A stretch of DNA of 64,000 nt from Iodobacter arcticus (GCF_042664895.1 NZ_JBHTBQ010000006.1:186001-250000), one strand, 5' to 3'; positions 43,252 through 52,484 are shown, numbered from the stretch's first letter. A program made the numbers and translations. Notes: generated by a model from the letters alone, not told the origin.

Positions 43252-45873
43252 ATGCACCCCAACCAGCTGTTTGCCTCTTTCGCCGCGGCATTTAATCAAG
43301 ATAAACGCTTGATCTCTTTACAGTTAGGCGATGGCGCAGCATGGGGTGAGCAGTTGTTGCCGCAGCGAGTGGAAGGCAATGAGGGGCTTAACCAAGCTTA
43401 CCGCTATCAAGTCGATTGCTTGTCCCCCGACGGTGCGCTTGAACTTAAATCCTTACTTGGTTTGCCGGTGGTTTTATCGGTGGCTGATGCGAACGGTGGC
43501 GAAATTGAGCGCTGTGGTGTCATTTCCCAAGTGAAATTGCTTGGCTCAGACGGTGGCTTTGCTAAATACGCGCTGACGGTAGAACCGCCGTTTGCCTTAC
43601 TCAGATACCGCCGCACTTCACGCGTATTTCAAAATTTATCTGTGCCAGATATCGTCAAGCAAATCTTGGCCGAGCATCAGGCTAAAAATCCCGTCTTTGC
43701 CGCCGTGCAAACGCTGGATTTCAAGCTATCCGGCACGCACGCGCCACGTTCCTACTGTACTCAGTATAGGGAGTCGGATTATGACTTCATCATAAGACTA
43801 TTGGCGGAAGAAGGGCTTGGGTGGACTTGGATTCATCTGGCAGGAGATAATCCACAGGTCCAATTGCTGATCTTTGACGACGCCTTTGCTATTCCTGAAG
43901 CGCAGGAAATGCAGGTGCGATTCCACCGCGCTGATGCGACGGAAGAGAGTGATGCACTCACCCAGTGGCAGAGTCAGCGGCAAGTGGGCAGCAGCTCGGT
44001 TTCTTTGGCCAGCTTTGATTACAAAGCCACCAGCACTCAACAAAGCTTTGATGAGAGCCGGATCGATCAAGGCGATGGCGGGCAACAGCTGCAAGCCAGC
44101 TTTGAAGATTACGACCCGCAATCGCTGTATTACGCCAGCGATGTGGAAGGCCTCAGCCATTACGCACAATTACGTCAGCAAGCATCAGATGCAAAAAAGA
44201 AATCATTCAGCGGCTCTGGCACCTTGCGCAGCTTGCAAGCCGGGCAATGGTTTCGCCTAGAAGACCACCCCGCCCACGAATACGATGCCGCCGAACAACG
44301 AGAATTCGCCGTCACCGAGCTAAAATTCACTGCCAATAATAATTTACCCGTGGATTTAACCCAGCAACTGGGCTTGATCGCGCCTAGCCTGTTAGCAGCT
44401 GATGCCGCCAAACCTTATCAAGTCAACTTCACCGCCCAAAGACGCGGCCAGCCGATTACGCCTAACTTTGCTCATTCAGAGCATAGCAAGCCCAAAAGCC
44501 GAGGCATGCAAACCGCCACCGTGGTTGGCCCTGCCGGTGCTGAAGTCCATACGGATGAGTTAGGCCGCATTAAGGTGCAGTACCACTGGCAGCGTGCCGC
44601 CGAGCACCCAGAATTTGGCGCAGATCTTGATGACAAATCCTCCTGCTGGATACGCGTCGCCTATCCATCTGCGGGCGCAGGCTTTGGGCATCAGTTCATC
44701 CCGCGCATCGGCCAGGAAGTGCTGGTCGACTTTATTGAAGGCGATATCGACCGCCCCATCATCACTGGCGTGGTTTTCAACGGCAGCCATCAAACACCTG
44801 CATTCAGCGGCACAGGCGCATTGCCCGCCAATAAAACGCTATCCGGCATCAAAACCAAAGAGCATGAAGGCGGCCAATACGGCGAGCTATTGTTTGACGA
44901 CAGCAAGGGCGAAGTTCGCACCAAATTATCCAGCGAGCACGGCAAAACCCAGCTCAACCTTGGCTATTTAATCCACCCAAGAACAGACGGAAAAGGTGAG
45001 CCACGCGGCGAAGGCTTTGAGCTGCGCAGCGATAAACAAGGCGCGATTCGCGCCAATGGCCTACTCATCAGCACCGAAGCCAAAAGCGGCGCATCCGGCA
45101 AGCAACTCGATCACAGCCCCGCCCAAAGCCAGCTTGAATCGGCCTTTGTGCTCGCCCAAAGCCTAGGCGAAACGGCTACCAATCAACTCGCCGACACCAT
45201 CGAAACCGGCGAAGGCGATAAAACCGTCAAGCCCGACAACAGCGCAGGCAGCAAAGCCAGCATCGGCCATCTACACCACCATGTGCACGCCAGCAAAAGC
45301 TTTGCAGCAGGCAGCAACGCCGACAAAGACGGCAAAACAAAATCCAAAGACCAAGCAGGTCAGCAAAAAATCATCCTGCTGCATGGGGAAGATGGCGTAG
45401 CGATCACCAGCCCGCAAAGCCAAACGATCGCCGCAGGCACCAACCTAGATTTAGTCGCGCAAAGAGACACAAACCAAACCTCTGGCCGCCGCTGGATACA
45501 TAACGTAGGCCAACATATCAGCCTATTTGTGGCAGGGGTAAAAGATAAAGTCGCGTTAAAACTAATCGCAGCCAAAGGCAAAATCCAGCTACAAGCGCAA
45601 AGCGACGACGTAGAAATCACCGCCGACAAAAACGTAAAAATCACCGCCTGCAAAGAAAAAGTAGCAATCGCCGCAGGGGATGAGCTGCTGTTTGCCTCTG
45701 GCGGCGGCTATATCCGCTTAAAAGGCGGCAATATCGAGATTCATTGCCCAGGGGAAGTGAGCATTAAAGGGGCCAGTCATGAATTGAGCGGGCCTGCGAG
45801 CTTAAAACTAGCGCTGCCAAATATGCCTAAAAGCAAATTCACTCCACCTAATTCATTCCCATTTTCTGAATAA
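43252..45873 (+). CDS. vgrG: Type VI secretion VgrG spike protein
   Basis: The 873-residue protein has the VgrG layout: gp27-like base (about 20-400) with ALLRYRRTSRVFQNLSVPDIV and YCTQYRESDYDFIIRLLAEE, a gp5-like OB fold (about 420-510; GPAGAEVHTDELGRIKVQYH, CWIRVAYPSAGAGFGHQFIP, GQEVLVDFIEGDIDRPII), the beta-helix needle, and a DUF2345 region near 700-860. There is no C-terminal effector extension. Such proteins tip the T6SS and carry effectors bound to the needle end. The effector gene starts 18 bp downstream. No sheath, tube or baseplate genes are here, so this is an orphan vgrG island relying on a main cluster elsewhere. Confidence 0.96.
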   Translation: MHPNQLFASFAAAFNQDKRLISLQLGDGAAWGEQLLPQRVEGNEGLNQAYRYQVDCLSPDGALELKSLLGLPVVLSVADANGGEIERCGVISQVKLLGSDGGFAKYALTVEPPFALLRYRRTSRVFQNLSVPDIVKQILAEHQAKNPVFAAVQTLDFKLSGTHAPRSYCTQYRESDYDFIIRLLAEEGLGWTWIHLAGDNPQVQLLIFDDAFAIPEAQEMQVRFHRADATEESDALTQWQSQRQVGSSSVSLASFDYKATSTQQSFDESRIDQGDGGQQLQASFEDYDPQSLYYASDVEGLSHYAQLRQQASDAKKKSFSGSGTLRSLQAGQWFRLEDHPAHEYDAAEQREFAVTELKFTANNNLPVDLTQQLGLIAPSLLAADAAKPYQVNFTAQRRGQPITPNFAHSEHSKPKSRGMQTATVVGPAGAEVHTDELGRIKVQYHWQRAAEHPEFGADLDDKSSCWIRVAYPSAGAGFGHQFIPRIGQEVLVDFIEGDIDRPIITGVVFNGSHQTPAFSGTGALPANKTLSGIKTKEHEGGQYGELLFDDSKGEVRTKLSSEHGKTQLNLGYLIHPRTDGKGEPRGEGFELRSDKQGAIRANGLLISTEAKSGASGKQLDHSPAQSQLESAFVLAQSLGETATNQLADTIETGEGDKTVKPDNSAGSKASIGHLHHHVHASKSFAAGSNADKDGKTKSKDQAGQQKIILLHGEDGVAITSPQSQTIAAGTNLDLVAQRDTNQTSGRRWIHNVGQHISLFVAGVKDKVALKLIAAKGKIQLQAQSDDVEITADKNVKITACKEKVAIAAGDELLFASGGGYIRLKGGNIEIHCPGEVSIKGASHELSGPASLKLALPNMPKSKFTPPNSFPFSE

Positions 45874-45891
45874 TAATACTGGCAAACATCT

Positions 45892-48135
45892 ATGATCATT
45901 AGTCCTCCTTTACTTAAAACAGCTCAGGGCAATCAATCCGACGAGGATTGGTTGAAAGATCTGATGCCCTTTGAAGCTATAGGTAATTATCCAATAAGCA
46001 GCTTGCTGGCTTGGCATGGTGGCCAACATATTAAACACAACGATGCGGGGTCAAGAGGTGAACCTGTACGTGCAATTGCAGATGGTAAAGTGATGTTTGC
46101 CCGCAAGCCTTCGCCTTTAACGGGAGAAAATGCAAAGCCTGATCTTGCGATAAATGAGGGTAGTGATGATGGTTGCGTGATTATTAAACACAGCACTGAA
46201 ATTGGAGAAGGCCCTGATGGGCAAGTGGAGTATTACTCCATCTATATGCATCTGAAACAAGTATTTGTTCAAAAGAATCAACCCGTATATCGTAAAACTG
46301 AATTAGGCTCAGTCGGCCAGTGTAATGGCGAAAATGCCATGCATATGGAAATTATTTGTGACGATGCTAATTTAAAAAAATTAGTTGGTCGTGAAGAAGA
46401 AGACCTAGATTTAAGTAAAGATGGCCGTATGGATGTTGTTTATGGGGATATGCATTTTTATATTCCTGCGGGAGCTGTATTTTACGCGGCACAACCTAGT
46501 GCAAATTCACAAACAGGTACTGGCACTCCGGCCCATACCTCCACGACACCACTATTTATCTCAATGCGCTTTGAAAAAGGCAATTGTAAAATGTCAACGC
46601 GGCAAGAAAATACAGAAATTTTGGGTGAATATATCTGCATTGGCAATGAAATAATTGAGACCGATTACGAATACAATTTATATAAAGCTGCGACAACACT
46701 AGCCAATCGTAATGAAATTGCGCCGAGTGCTATGTATGAATTACTTCGTTTTGGTCGAGTCATTAATATTGATAATGAAATAGCGATTCCTGCTGGAGCA
46801 GCTCCGCATTGGAGAAGAGTTAATTATCCAGACGGGCAAGGCTGGGTGAATTTAAATGCTGCGTTAATTAAAAAATATAGTGACGCAGATTTTCCTCACT
46901 GGATGGGGTGGAATTTAATTGCTGATGATGCAACACCAGATAGCCAATGCAATTCGCCAACTCTATTAGCATGGCTAGATAGTGATGGTGATAAGAAATA
47001 TACCAGCAGAGAGTTAGTGCAAGTTTTGGGGCAGGATAAAATAACAGAGAGACTTTCAAGCTCAATCTGCAAATTCCCTACAGAATGGGAAGTTGCAACA
47101 CTAAATACAAGATATGAATGGATTAAAACAGAAAGTGATTTATTGGAAACCCCTTTAGATCCAGCCCAGTATGAAAATTTTATAAAGCTAACAACTGCTT
47201 TATGCTTTTGGGCAGAGGCGGATTTAGGAATTACAGCTGATCATTGGCACTTTCATCCCAAGAAGTTTATCGAGCACTTTAGAAAGTGCGGGTGGTTAAG
47301 TGAGAATGAAATGGTTTATACCTTGCCTAAGTATTTATTTTATACAGAACAAGGACAAACAAGAACAGCAATTACCTCTCCAAACAGTGTATTTTCTTTA
47401 TCTAAATCAACTGCAGTTACACGAATTTCAAGGCACCGATTATATTTAAATCAATGCATAAGGAAGTACCTTGGAGGAAATAAGCAGCGTATTTCAATCT
47501 TTTTAGCACAGGTTATTTTGGAAACAGCACAATGGCGAGATCTAGGAGGGTCACGTCGACTAATGCATGAATGGGGATTCGGTCAATATAACTCAGCCAA
47601 TCCTGCTACACAGTATTACACAGCTTTTTATGGCAGAGGTATTATGCAATTAACGTGGGCAGGTAACTATAAGCAATATGGGGCGTACAGGATGATCCCA
47701 CATAACACAAGGGCATATATAGAAAGGCTAACACCAACAGCTCCTCGTATTTCAGCAGCATCTCGTCATTATTCATTTAATCCATCCGATGGAGGCGTGT
47801 TGGAACTTTGGCACCCAAAGTATGATCCAGACATCATCGGTGAAAACATGTTTCTTTCTTGTGATTCTGGTGGTTTTTATTGGATATCGAAAGGTTTCTC
47901 TGAGGGGATAAACATAAATAGAGTTGCAGATAGAGCATATAGCTGCGCTAATGTTGGATTTATAAATAAATTAGTGAATGGTGGCGGCAATGGTTACTAT
48001 GAAAGGCAAGCATATACTGCTTATTTGATTAGATATCTTACAGATACTTCTGATCTATTTGGTAATGGTATTGAAGAGATTGCCCCTCCATCTCCAAAAG
48101 CCAAAATAAAAGTTAATTTTTCGAAGGTTGAATAA
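45892..48135 (+). CDS. Predicted T6SS peptidoglycan-hydrolase effector: M23-like, EF-hand-like and GH19-like parts
   Basis: The 747-residue protein directly follows vgrG and has no signal peptide, as expected for cargo. N-terminal part (about 35-205): M23 peptidase-like, with WHGGQHIKH, GEPVRAIADGKV, YYSIYMHL and NAMHMEIICDD holding the expected His residues in slightly altered form. Middle: WLDSDGDKKYTSRELVQVL near 362 is a canonical EF-hand loop (D-x-D-x-D...E). C-terminal part (about 510-740): GH19 chitinase/lysozyme-like, with FLAQVILETAQW (candidate catalytic Glu) and FYGRGIMQLTWAGNYKQYG. Together it should cut both peptides and glycan of peptidoglycan. The next gene starts right after its stop, typical of an effector-immunity pair. 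Base composition turns AT-rich within this gene. Confidence 0.8.
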   Translation: MIISPPLLKTAQGNQSDEDWLKDLMPFEAIGNYPISSLLAWHGGQHIKHNDAGSRGEPVRAIADGKVMFARKPSPLTGENAKPDLAINEGSDDGCVIIKHSTEIGEGPDGQVEYYSIYMHLKQVFVQKNQPVYRKTELGSVGQCNGENAMHMEIICDDANLKKLVGREEEDLDLSKDGRMDVVYGDMHFYIPAGAVFYAAQPSANSQTGTGTPAHTSTTPLFISMRFEKGNCKMSTRQENTEILGEYICIGNEIIETDYEYNLYKAATTLANRNEIAPSAMYELLRFGRVINIDNEIAIPAGAAPHWRRVNYPDGQGWVNLNAALIKKYSDADFPHWMGWNLIADDATPDSQCNSPTLLAWLDSDGDKKYTSRELVQVLGQDKITERLSSSICKFPTEWEVATLNTRYEWIKTESDLLETPLDPAQYENFIKLTTALCFWAEADLGITADHWHFHPKKFIEHFRKCGWLSENEMVYTLPKYLFYTEQGQTRTAITSPNSVFSLSKSTAVTRISRHRLYLNQCIRKYLGGNKQRISIFLAQVILETAQWRDLGGSRRLMHEWGFGQYNSANPATQYYTAFYGRGIMQLTWAGNYKQYGAYRMIPHNTRAYIERLTPTAPRISAASRHYSFNPSDGGVLELWHPKYDPDIIGENMFLSCDSGGFYWISKGFSEGININRVADRAYSCANVGFINKLVNGGGNGYYERQAYTAYLIRYLTDTSDLFGNGIEEIAPPSPKAKIKVNFSKVE

Positions 48136-48591
48136 ATGAATAAATATTTAATTACTTGTTTGTTTTTATTGATCTCGTCTTTAGTTTTTTCTGCTGAACT
48201 TACGAACCCCATTAGCTTTAGTCCTTCGAAGAATGCCTTTGTGGTTGTAAATAAAAAAAATGACACTCTTCTTGTTACTACTACCTTTAATGATACAGAG
48301 GTACTGCAAAGCTTTCCTATTGAAAATGAAGCAGCACTTGATTTACAAGTAAAGGATTATAATTTTGATGGATATAAAGATTTTTCTATTTCTTACACTG
48401 ACTTAGGTATGGGAACCTACAAAATATATAACGTGTATATTTTTGATTATAAAAATAAAAAATTTGAACAGTTAACTCCTAAGTGCGGTGATGAATTTAT
48501 TAATTTGAAAATAATCTTGAAAAAGAAACAATTATGGAGTACTTACTATTCTAATTTTGAACCAAAAACATGCAAAATGAATTTTAGATAA
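48136..48591 (+). CDS. Periplasmic protein, candidate immunity protein for the effector (XAC2610-like)
   Basis: The 151-residue product starts with a signal peptide (MNKYLITCLFLLISSLVFSA) and contains DLQVKDYNFDGYKDFSISYT, a D-x-N-x-D-G-x-x-D motif that I associate with XAC2610-type periplasmic lysozyme-binding proteins. The ATG immediately follows the effector stop codon. Periplasmic location is where an anti-peptidoglycan effector must be neutralised, so it is the best immunity candidate; this is inference. A truncated paralog lies at 49328. Confidence 0.7.
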   Translation: MNKYLITCLFLLISSLVFSAELTNPISFSPSKNAFVVVNKKNDTLLVTTTFNDTEVLQSFPIENEAALDLQVKDYNFDGYKDFSISYTDLGMGTYKIYNVYIFDYKNKKFEQLTPKCGDEFINLKIILKKKQLWSTYYSNFEPKTCKMNFR

Positions 48592-48648
48592 TTAAAGAAA
48601 AAAAAGATAAAAAACAGGATCAGGTCTTACATTTGACATGAAGCATAA

Positions 48649-49236
48649 ATGAAAAAATACTCGTATAATAATTTATTAAGATTGGCCATTTTTTTGGTTC
48701 CAAGCGCATTCTCTTTTTCAAACTCAAAAATTGAGTTTGCTAGTGAGGGGGTGCAGCTTAATATCCCAACGAATGTTAAATTTATAATTGGCCACGTGAG
48801 AAAACTAGATGAAGATAAAGGTAGTTGTTTTGATGTTAAATCTAAAGTTGGTAAGAAATTCATAGGCGAATTCTGTTTTTTTTCTAGAAACAATGACTTA
48901 TCTTCGGTGGGCATTGTGCCATATGGGAGCATTCCTGATATTGCAAGCAGAGGTGAGAACCCTGCTTCAGGTTTAGTTGTCACTACAGGGGCTTCATATT
49001 ACCCAATGGAACAATTTGATATTAACTTTCAAGGGGCTTATGCCGCCAAAATTGATTGCGATTTAGATAATGGTTTGATTTACAGAGGGACTTCAACATG
49101 TCATGTGGGACTATCAAAGCTAGATAATGGCAATTTCTTATATGGTTTTTTGGTGATGAAACAAGATATTAGTAAAAAGAATGTTTTTTCTGCGAGTGAC
49201 GTTAAAAAAATATGGAACCTATTTACAAAGATTTGA
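48649..49236 (+). CDS. Secreted hypothetical protein in the T6SS island
   Basis: Not recognised. The 195-residue product begins with a short hydrophobic signal-like segment (LLRLAIFLVPSAFSFSNS) and is predicted periplasmic. Four later cysteines (GSCFD, GEFCFF, KIDCDL, TSTCHV) could form two disulfides, fitting export. It lies among candidate immunity genes and is AT-rich. No good ribosome site is evident before ATG 48649. Confidence 0.6.
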   Translation: MKKYSYNNLLRLAIFLVPSAFSFSNSKIEFASEGVQLNIPTNVKFIIGHVRKLDEDKGSCFDVKSKVGKKFIGEFCFFSRNNDLSSVGIVPYGSIPDIASRGENPASGLVVTTGASYYPMEQFDINFQGAYAAKIDCDLDNGLIYRGTSTCHVGLSKLDNGNFLYGFLVMKQDISKKNVFSASDVKKIWNLFTKI

Positions 49237-49327
49237 ATTAATAAACTCACGCACAAATCATTAATTCATAGCAATTGTTTATTTGTACTAAATTTTAGTG
49301 TGTGTATTTTTTAATATGACAAAGAAA

Positions 49328-49483
49328 ATGAATAAATTTTTAGTTTGTTTTTCATTGTTGACGGCTTCGCTTTTAGCTTTTTCTAATGAGCTTATGAATA
49401 GCTTTAGCCCAATGAAGAATGTCTTTGTAGTTGTAAATAAAAAAAATGACACTCCTCTTGTTACTACTAAATTTAATAAATAA
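49328..49483 (+). pseudogene. Truncated paralog of the 48136 immunity-like gene
   Basis: The first 51 codons repeat the gene at 48136: MNKFLVCFSLL with signal peptide, SFSPMKNVFVVVNKKNDTPL against SFSPSKNAFVVVNKKNDTLL, then VTTKFN. The match stops at a MITE-like element whose first bases TAA provide the stop codon. The remainder of the gene is missing. Confidence 0.85.
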
Positions 49484-49569
49484 CTGGGGTCAGAGTAAAG
49501 TTAAACCAGCTTCCTTCGGTTCTGAGTAGATAAAACATAGCAGGATTTAAGTTTGCTCTGACCCCAGTT
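49481..49569. mobile_element. 89-bp MITE-like element with TAACTGGGGTCAGAG termini
   Basis: Perfect 15-bp terminal inverted repeats TAACTGGGGTCAGAG and CTCTGACCCCAGTTA, extended by near-matches AAAGTT/AAACTT. It has no coding capacity. I recall such GGGGTCAGAG termini around REP-associated tyrosine transposase genes, so mobilisation in trans is possible. It interrupts the paralog at 49328. Confidence 0.8.
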
Positions 49570-49752
49570 ACTTTTGTAGGCTTAGATCATGAGGGAGATT
49601 TGAAGCCAATTGATAATGTAGATTCTATAAAATCAATAAAACCACCATTTGAAAAAAGCAATCTTAATAAGGAAAAATCAAACCCGATACCTAAAGATAG
49701 GGATCCGTTGCAGAAATTATTTAGTGAAAATGATAAACAAATAAACTGTTAG
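49570..49752 (+). pseudogene. Gene remnant downstream of the MITE (C-terminal end)
   Basis: A frame without its own start reads TFVGLDHEGDLKPIDNVDSI and ends DRDPLQKLFSENDKQINC before TAG. It is probably the 3' end of an immunity-like or effector-associated gene separated from its beginning by the MITE or a deletion. It does not align convincingly to the C-terminus of the 48136 protein. Confidence 0.5.
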
Positions 49753-49764
49753 GAAAAGGACTTC

Positions 49765-50307
49765 GTGATAACTGTAAAAATAGCATATTTTTTTATTGTT
49801 AGTATTTTATTCTGTGTATTGTCGGGCTGTAAAGCATCTAGCCCTGAGCCAAAGCCTCCGCTATCTTTTCCTATTAAAGTTGATAAAGCAGGACAGAAAA
49901 TAGTTTTTGATTTTTGGGTTAATCCAGATGATAGTTATGAAAAAAATACACTAATGGTTGGGCTGGCCGTTAAAGGAGATGAAAAAAAAATTGATATGAG
50001 GCAATTAAAAAATGCAAATTTTATTTTTAAAATAAATGTAAAGCAGCTAAATAAAGCGGGGCCGAATGTCGTTGATGTAAAGTATTTTGATTCTTTTAAT
50101 TTTGATGAGATGAAAACTAAAACAAACACTAATGGTGTTGCAGTTTATGGTGAGTATTTTTCTAGCCATACATTCTTCTTGGCATCTATTGGTCGTAACG
50201 ATTCTGGTTTATTTCGTGCAGAAGTAGAAGTTCTTCAAGGCAACTCAGCATTAAATAATTTGAGCTTCGAGTTGTTTGTAGATTATCGTCTTTATGGTGG
50301 GAAATAA
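49765..50307 (+). CDS. Lipoprotein, candidate T6SS immunity protein, copy 1
   Basis: The 180-residue protein has a lipobox VLSGC at about 18-22 (FFIVSILFCVLSGCKASSPE). Its body contains VDKAGQKIVFDFWVNPDDSY, SIGRNDSGLFRAEVEVL and a C-terminal VDYRLYGGK, resembling DUF5625-type lipoproteins as I recall them. The GTG at 49765 follows AGGAAAAGGACTTC. The next gene is a paralog. Duplicated lipoproteins next to a T6SS effector suggest immunity, not shown. Confidence 0.7.
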   Translation: MITVKIAYFFIVSILFCVLSGCKASSPEPKPPLSFPIKVDKAGQKIVFDFWVNPDDSYEKNTLMVGLAVKGDEKKIDMRQLKNANFIFKINVKQLNKAGPNVVDVKYFDSFNFDEMKTKTNTNGVAVYGEYFSSHTFFLASIGRNDSGLFRAEVEVLQGNSALNNLSFELFVDYRLYGGK

Positions 50308-50350
50308 ATTTTTGTTAAGATTGAGCATTTCATAAATAAAGTGAGCCCCA

Positions 50351-50932
50351 ATGATCGGAGTTAATGATTGGAATCGTAAAGTTTTATTTTCAATTTATTA
50401 TTTAATTTTTAGTGCCTTTCTCTGTGTTCTTAGCGCTTGTAAAGCACCTAACCCCAAGCCAAATCCACCATTAACCAAGCCTATTAAACTTGATAAATCA
50501 GGTCAAAAAGTCGTTATTGATTTCTGGTCAACCCCAGATGATAGCCACGAAAAAAATATACTAATGCTTGGAGTCGAGTTTGTTGAGAAAGATACAAATT
50601 TTGATCCTGATATTCTTAGGGAAACCGCCCCCATCTTAAAAATCAAAGTAAAACGATTGGATGGTGCCTCAGTTGACGAAGGTGTGCATTTTAAATACTT
50701 TAGCATGGACCCTAATGCTCCTTCATTAGATAAAATTAAACTAGCAAATGGCTCTAGTGAAGTGACGGCCTATGGTAATTTCTTTGCTTATAATGATTAT
50801 TATCTAGCATCAATTGATCGCAAAACCCCTGGCTTTTTTCGTGCAGAAGTGGAAGTTCTTAAAGATAACCCTAAATTCAATAATTTGAATTTCAATTTAT
50901 TCGTCGCATACCGTCTTTATGGTGGGAAATAA
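50351..50932 (+). CDS. Lipoprotein, candidate T6SS immunity protein, copy 2
   Basis: The 193-residue paralog of the previous gene shares the lipobox (VLSACKAPNPKP), DKSGQKVVIDFWSTPDDSH, ASIDRKTPGFFRAEVEVLKD and the identical ending YRLYGGK. It arose by tandem duplication followed by divergence in the middle. AT-rich like its neighbours. A start further in at a later Met is not needed, since the present one gives a standard lipoprotein signal. Confidence 0.7.
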   Translation: MIGVNDWNRKVLFSIYYLIFSAFLCVLSACKAPNPKPNPPLTKPIKLDKSGQKVVIDFWSTPDDSHEKNILMLGVEFVEKDTNFDPDILRETAPILKIKVKRLDGASVDEGVHFKYFSMDPNAPSLDKIKLANGSSEVTAYGNFFAYNDYYLASIDRKTPGFFRAEVEVLKDNPKFNNLNFNLFVAYRLYGGK

Positions 50933-50937
50933 GTGCA

Positions 50938-51331
50938 TGAATAACGCATGGCCTAGCAAGAAGAACGATGTGGAGAAAAGAGGTGAGTTAGGTCTTGTAT
51001 TTTGCATACAATACAAAGCCTATCCCTACTCCGAGGCAAGCAGGATAAAGGATTTTCAATAGATGTAGCATTGCAAACTGCTCGCGGAACGAATGGTAAT
51101 GTTTCAATTGAGAATCTAAATGGGTTGGATGGAAGGCTGCAAGCTGCCTATTACCTTAAATACATTTTATTGGAGGATATACCTTTACAGGACTTTGAAG
51201 TGATGACGTTTACATGGCGAAAAAGCAGTATAAAGACAGGCCAACGAATTGTTCGTGGGCAAGTCAAACGTATTTTTGAAACTGGAACTCATTCTATTAA
51301 CATGAACATATTAGCTCGTAGGCCATTATGA
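50938..51331 (+). pseudogene. Frameshifted hypothetical gene in the immunity array
   Basis: The ATG at 50938 after GGGAAATAAGTGC opens a frame (MNNAWPSKKNDVEKRGELGL, then VFCIQYKAYPY) that stops in AAGGATTTTCAATAG near 51060. The overlapping frame from about 50987 continues with GFSIDVALQTARGTNGNVSI to 51331. Joining at GATAAAGGATTT would give one protein of about 131 residues. The end overlaps the next ATG (ATGA). Function is unknown; it looks like the tail of an effector-associated protein. Confidence 0.5.
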
Positions 51332-51813
51332 TAAGAATATCGATGTTTTTAATTTTTTTCCCACTTTTTGCTAATGCTTGCCCATCAGAAGATCAAATGC
51401 GGCAGTCAATTTTTGCTGAACTTTTTTTAGATAATGATGTTGTATATTATGTGTGTGTTGAAAATAAAAACTGTGATTTAGAAGAGTTCAAAAGCAAATT
51501 GCAGGTTTCACAAGAAAATTTCAATAACTCATCTAAAGGTAGTATTGAAGCCTTACTTGTGGAGCCAATCAATAAATATAAACAATACTTCTCAGCCGTC
51601 TATTTTAAAGATAAGTGCACATATCGTCTGGTTTTTTATCCAGATGTCACTTTGAGCGGAATTTCAATCCTAAAAAGATCTTACAATGATGTCCGTTTAA
51701 TAAGAACAGTTGAAATCGAATCAAGTGTTAAATGGCAAGAGTTTGAGTATGGATACAGTAAAAAATCAAAAAACTTTATTTTACTAAAAAAACGACTTAA
51801 AAATGTTGAATAG
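51328..51813 (+). CDS. Secreted hypothetical protein with conserved cysteines
   Basis: Not recognised. The 161-residue product has a signal peptide (MIRISMFLIFFPLFANA, then CPSEDQMRQS) and four cysteines in the mature part, suggesting a disulfide-bonded periplasmic protein. The ATG overlaps the stop of the previous frame. Location in the T6SS array suggests an immunity or orphan immunity protein, by context only. Confidence 0.6.
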   Translation: MIRISMFLIFFPLFANACPSEDQMRQSIFAELFLDNDVVYYVCVENKNCDLEEFKSKLQVSQENFNNSSKGSIEALLVEPINKYKQYFSAVYFKDKCTYRLVFYPDVTLSGISILKRSYNDVRLIRTVEIESSVKWQEFEYGYSKKSKNFILLKKRLKNVE

Positions 51814-51862
51814 TTAGTATAATCCATCCCAAAAATGTCTATCTTATGTTAGATGTAAAATT

Positions 51863-52477
51863 ATGAAAAATTTTTATTATATTTTTTTATTTCTGTTTGC
51901 TTTTAGTGCAAAAGAGGCATTTTCTAGTGAAATAATAAAAATAAATTATTGCGACATTGTTTGGTTGTCAGTTGTTAGTCCTATTGATTCAAATACAATA
52001 AGAAGAAATTCAAGCAACCTTCAAAGAGTTAATATGCCCGCATGGGGTAGGGAAGCAGATCTAAGCCCCGCCAAACTAAAAACAAAACTTACTGCATGCG
52101 ATAGGGTTATTCCAATAAATAGGACTGATAACAGGAAAAAATCTGAAGCATTTGTTGACCTTAAAAGCTCTATTCCTGAATTGATTTTAAAGAAAATAAA
52201 TGACAATAGCCTAACACCATCAGACCTGGTTGATGATGTAGTACCCGCCGAAGGTCTTAATGTCGAGTTCAAAAAAAACGAGAAAGGAATTTTTTATACA
52301 GTTGACAAGAAAATCTCTGATTCTGTAAATAATAAAGAATTTTCATTTTATTCTTCGTCAGGAAATCCACCTTATATTCGTTACTCTGTAGATTACAATC
52401 CAAAAAACAATACAGATCTTGCTTTTATAACAGCAGTTAATCTATTATTTTCTACAATGGAGACAAAATGGGATTGA
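51863..52477 (+). CDS. Secreted hypothetical protein at the end of the T6SS island
   Basis: Not recognised. The 204-residue product begins with a signal peptide (MKNFYYIFLFLFAFSAKEAF) and continues with INYCDIVWLSVV, RVNMPAWGREADLSPAKLKT and CDRVIPINRTDNRK. AT-rich composition matches the island. It is the last gene before a second MITE-like element and the right direct repeat. An immunity role is possible but unsupported by family. Confidence 0.6.
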   Translation: MKNFYYIFLFLFAFSAKEAFSSEIIKINYCDIVWLSVVSPIDSNTIRRNSSNLQRVNMPAWGREADLSPAKLKTKLTACDRVIPINRTDNRKKSEAFVDLKSSIPELILKKINDNSLTPSDLVDDVVPAEGLNVEFKKNEKGIFYTVDKKISDSVNNKEFSFYSSSGNPPYIRYSVDYNPKNNTDLAFITAVNLLFSTMETKWD

Positions 52478-52484
52478 GTGTAAA

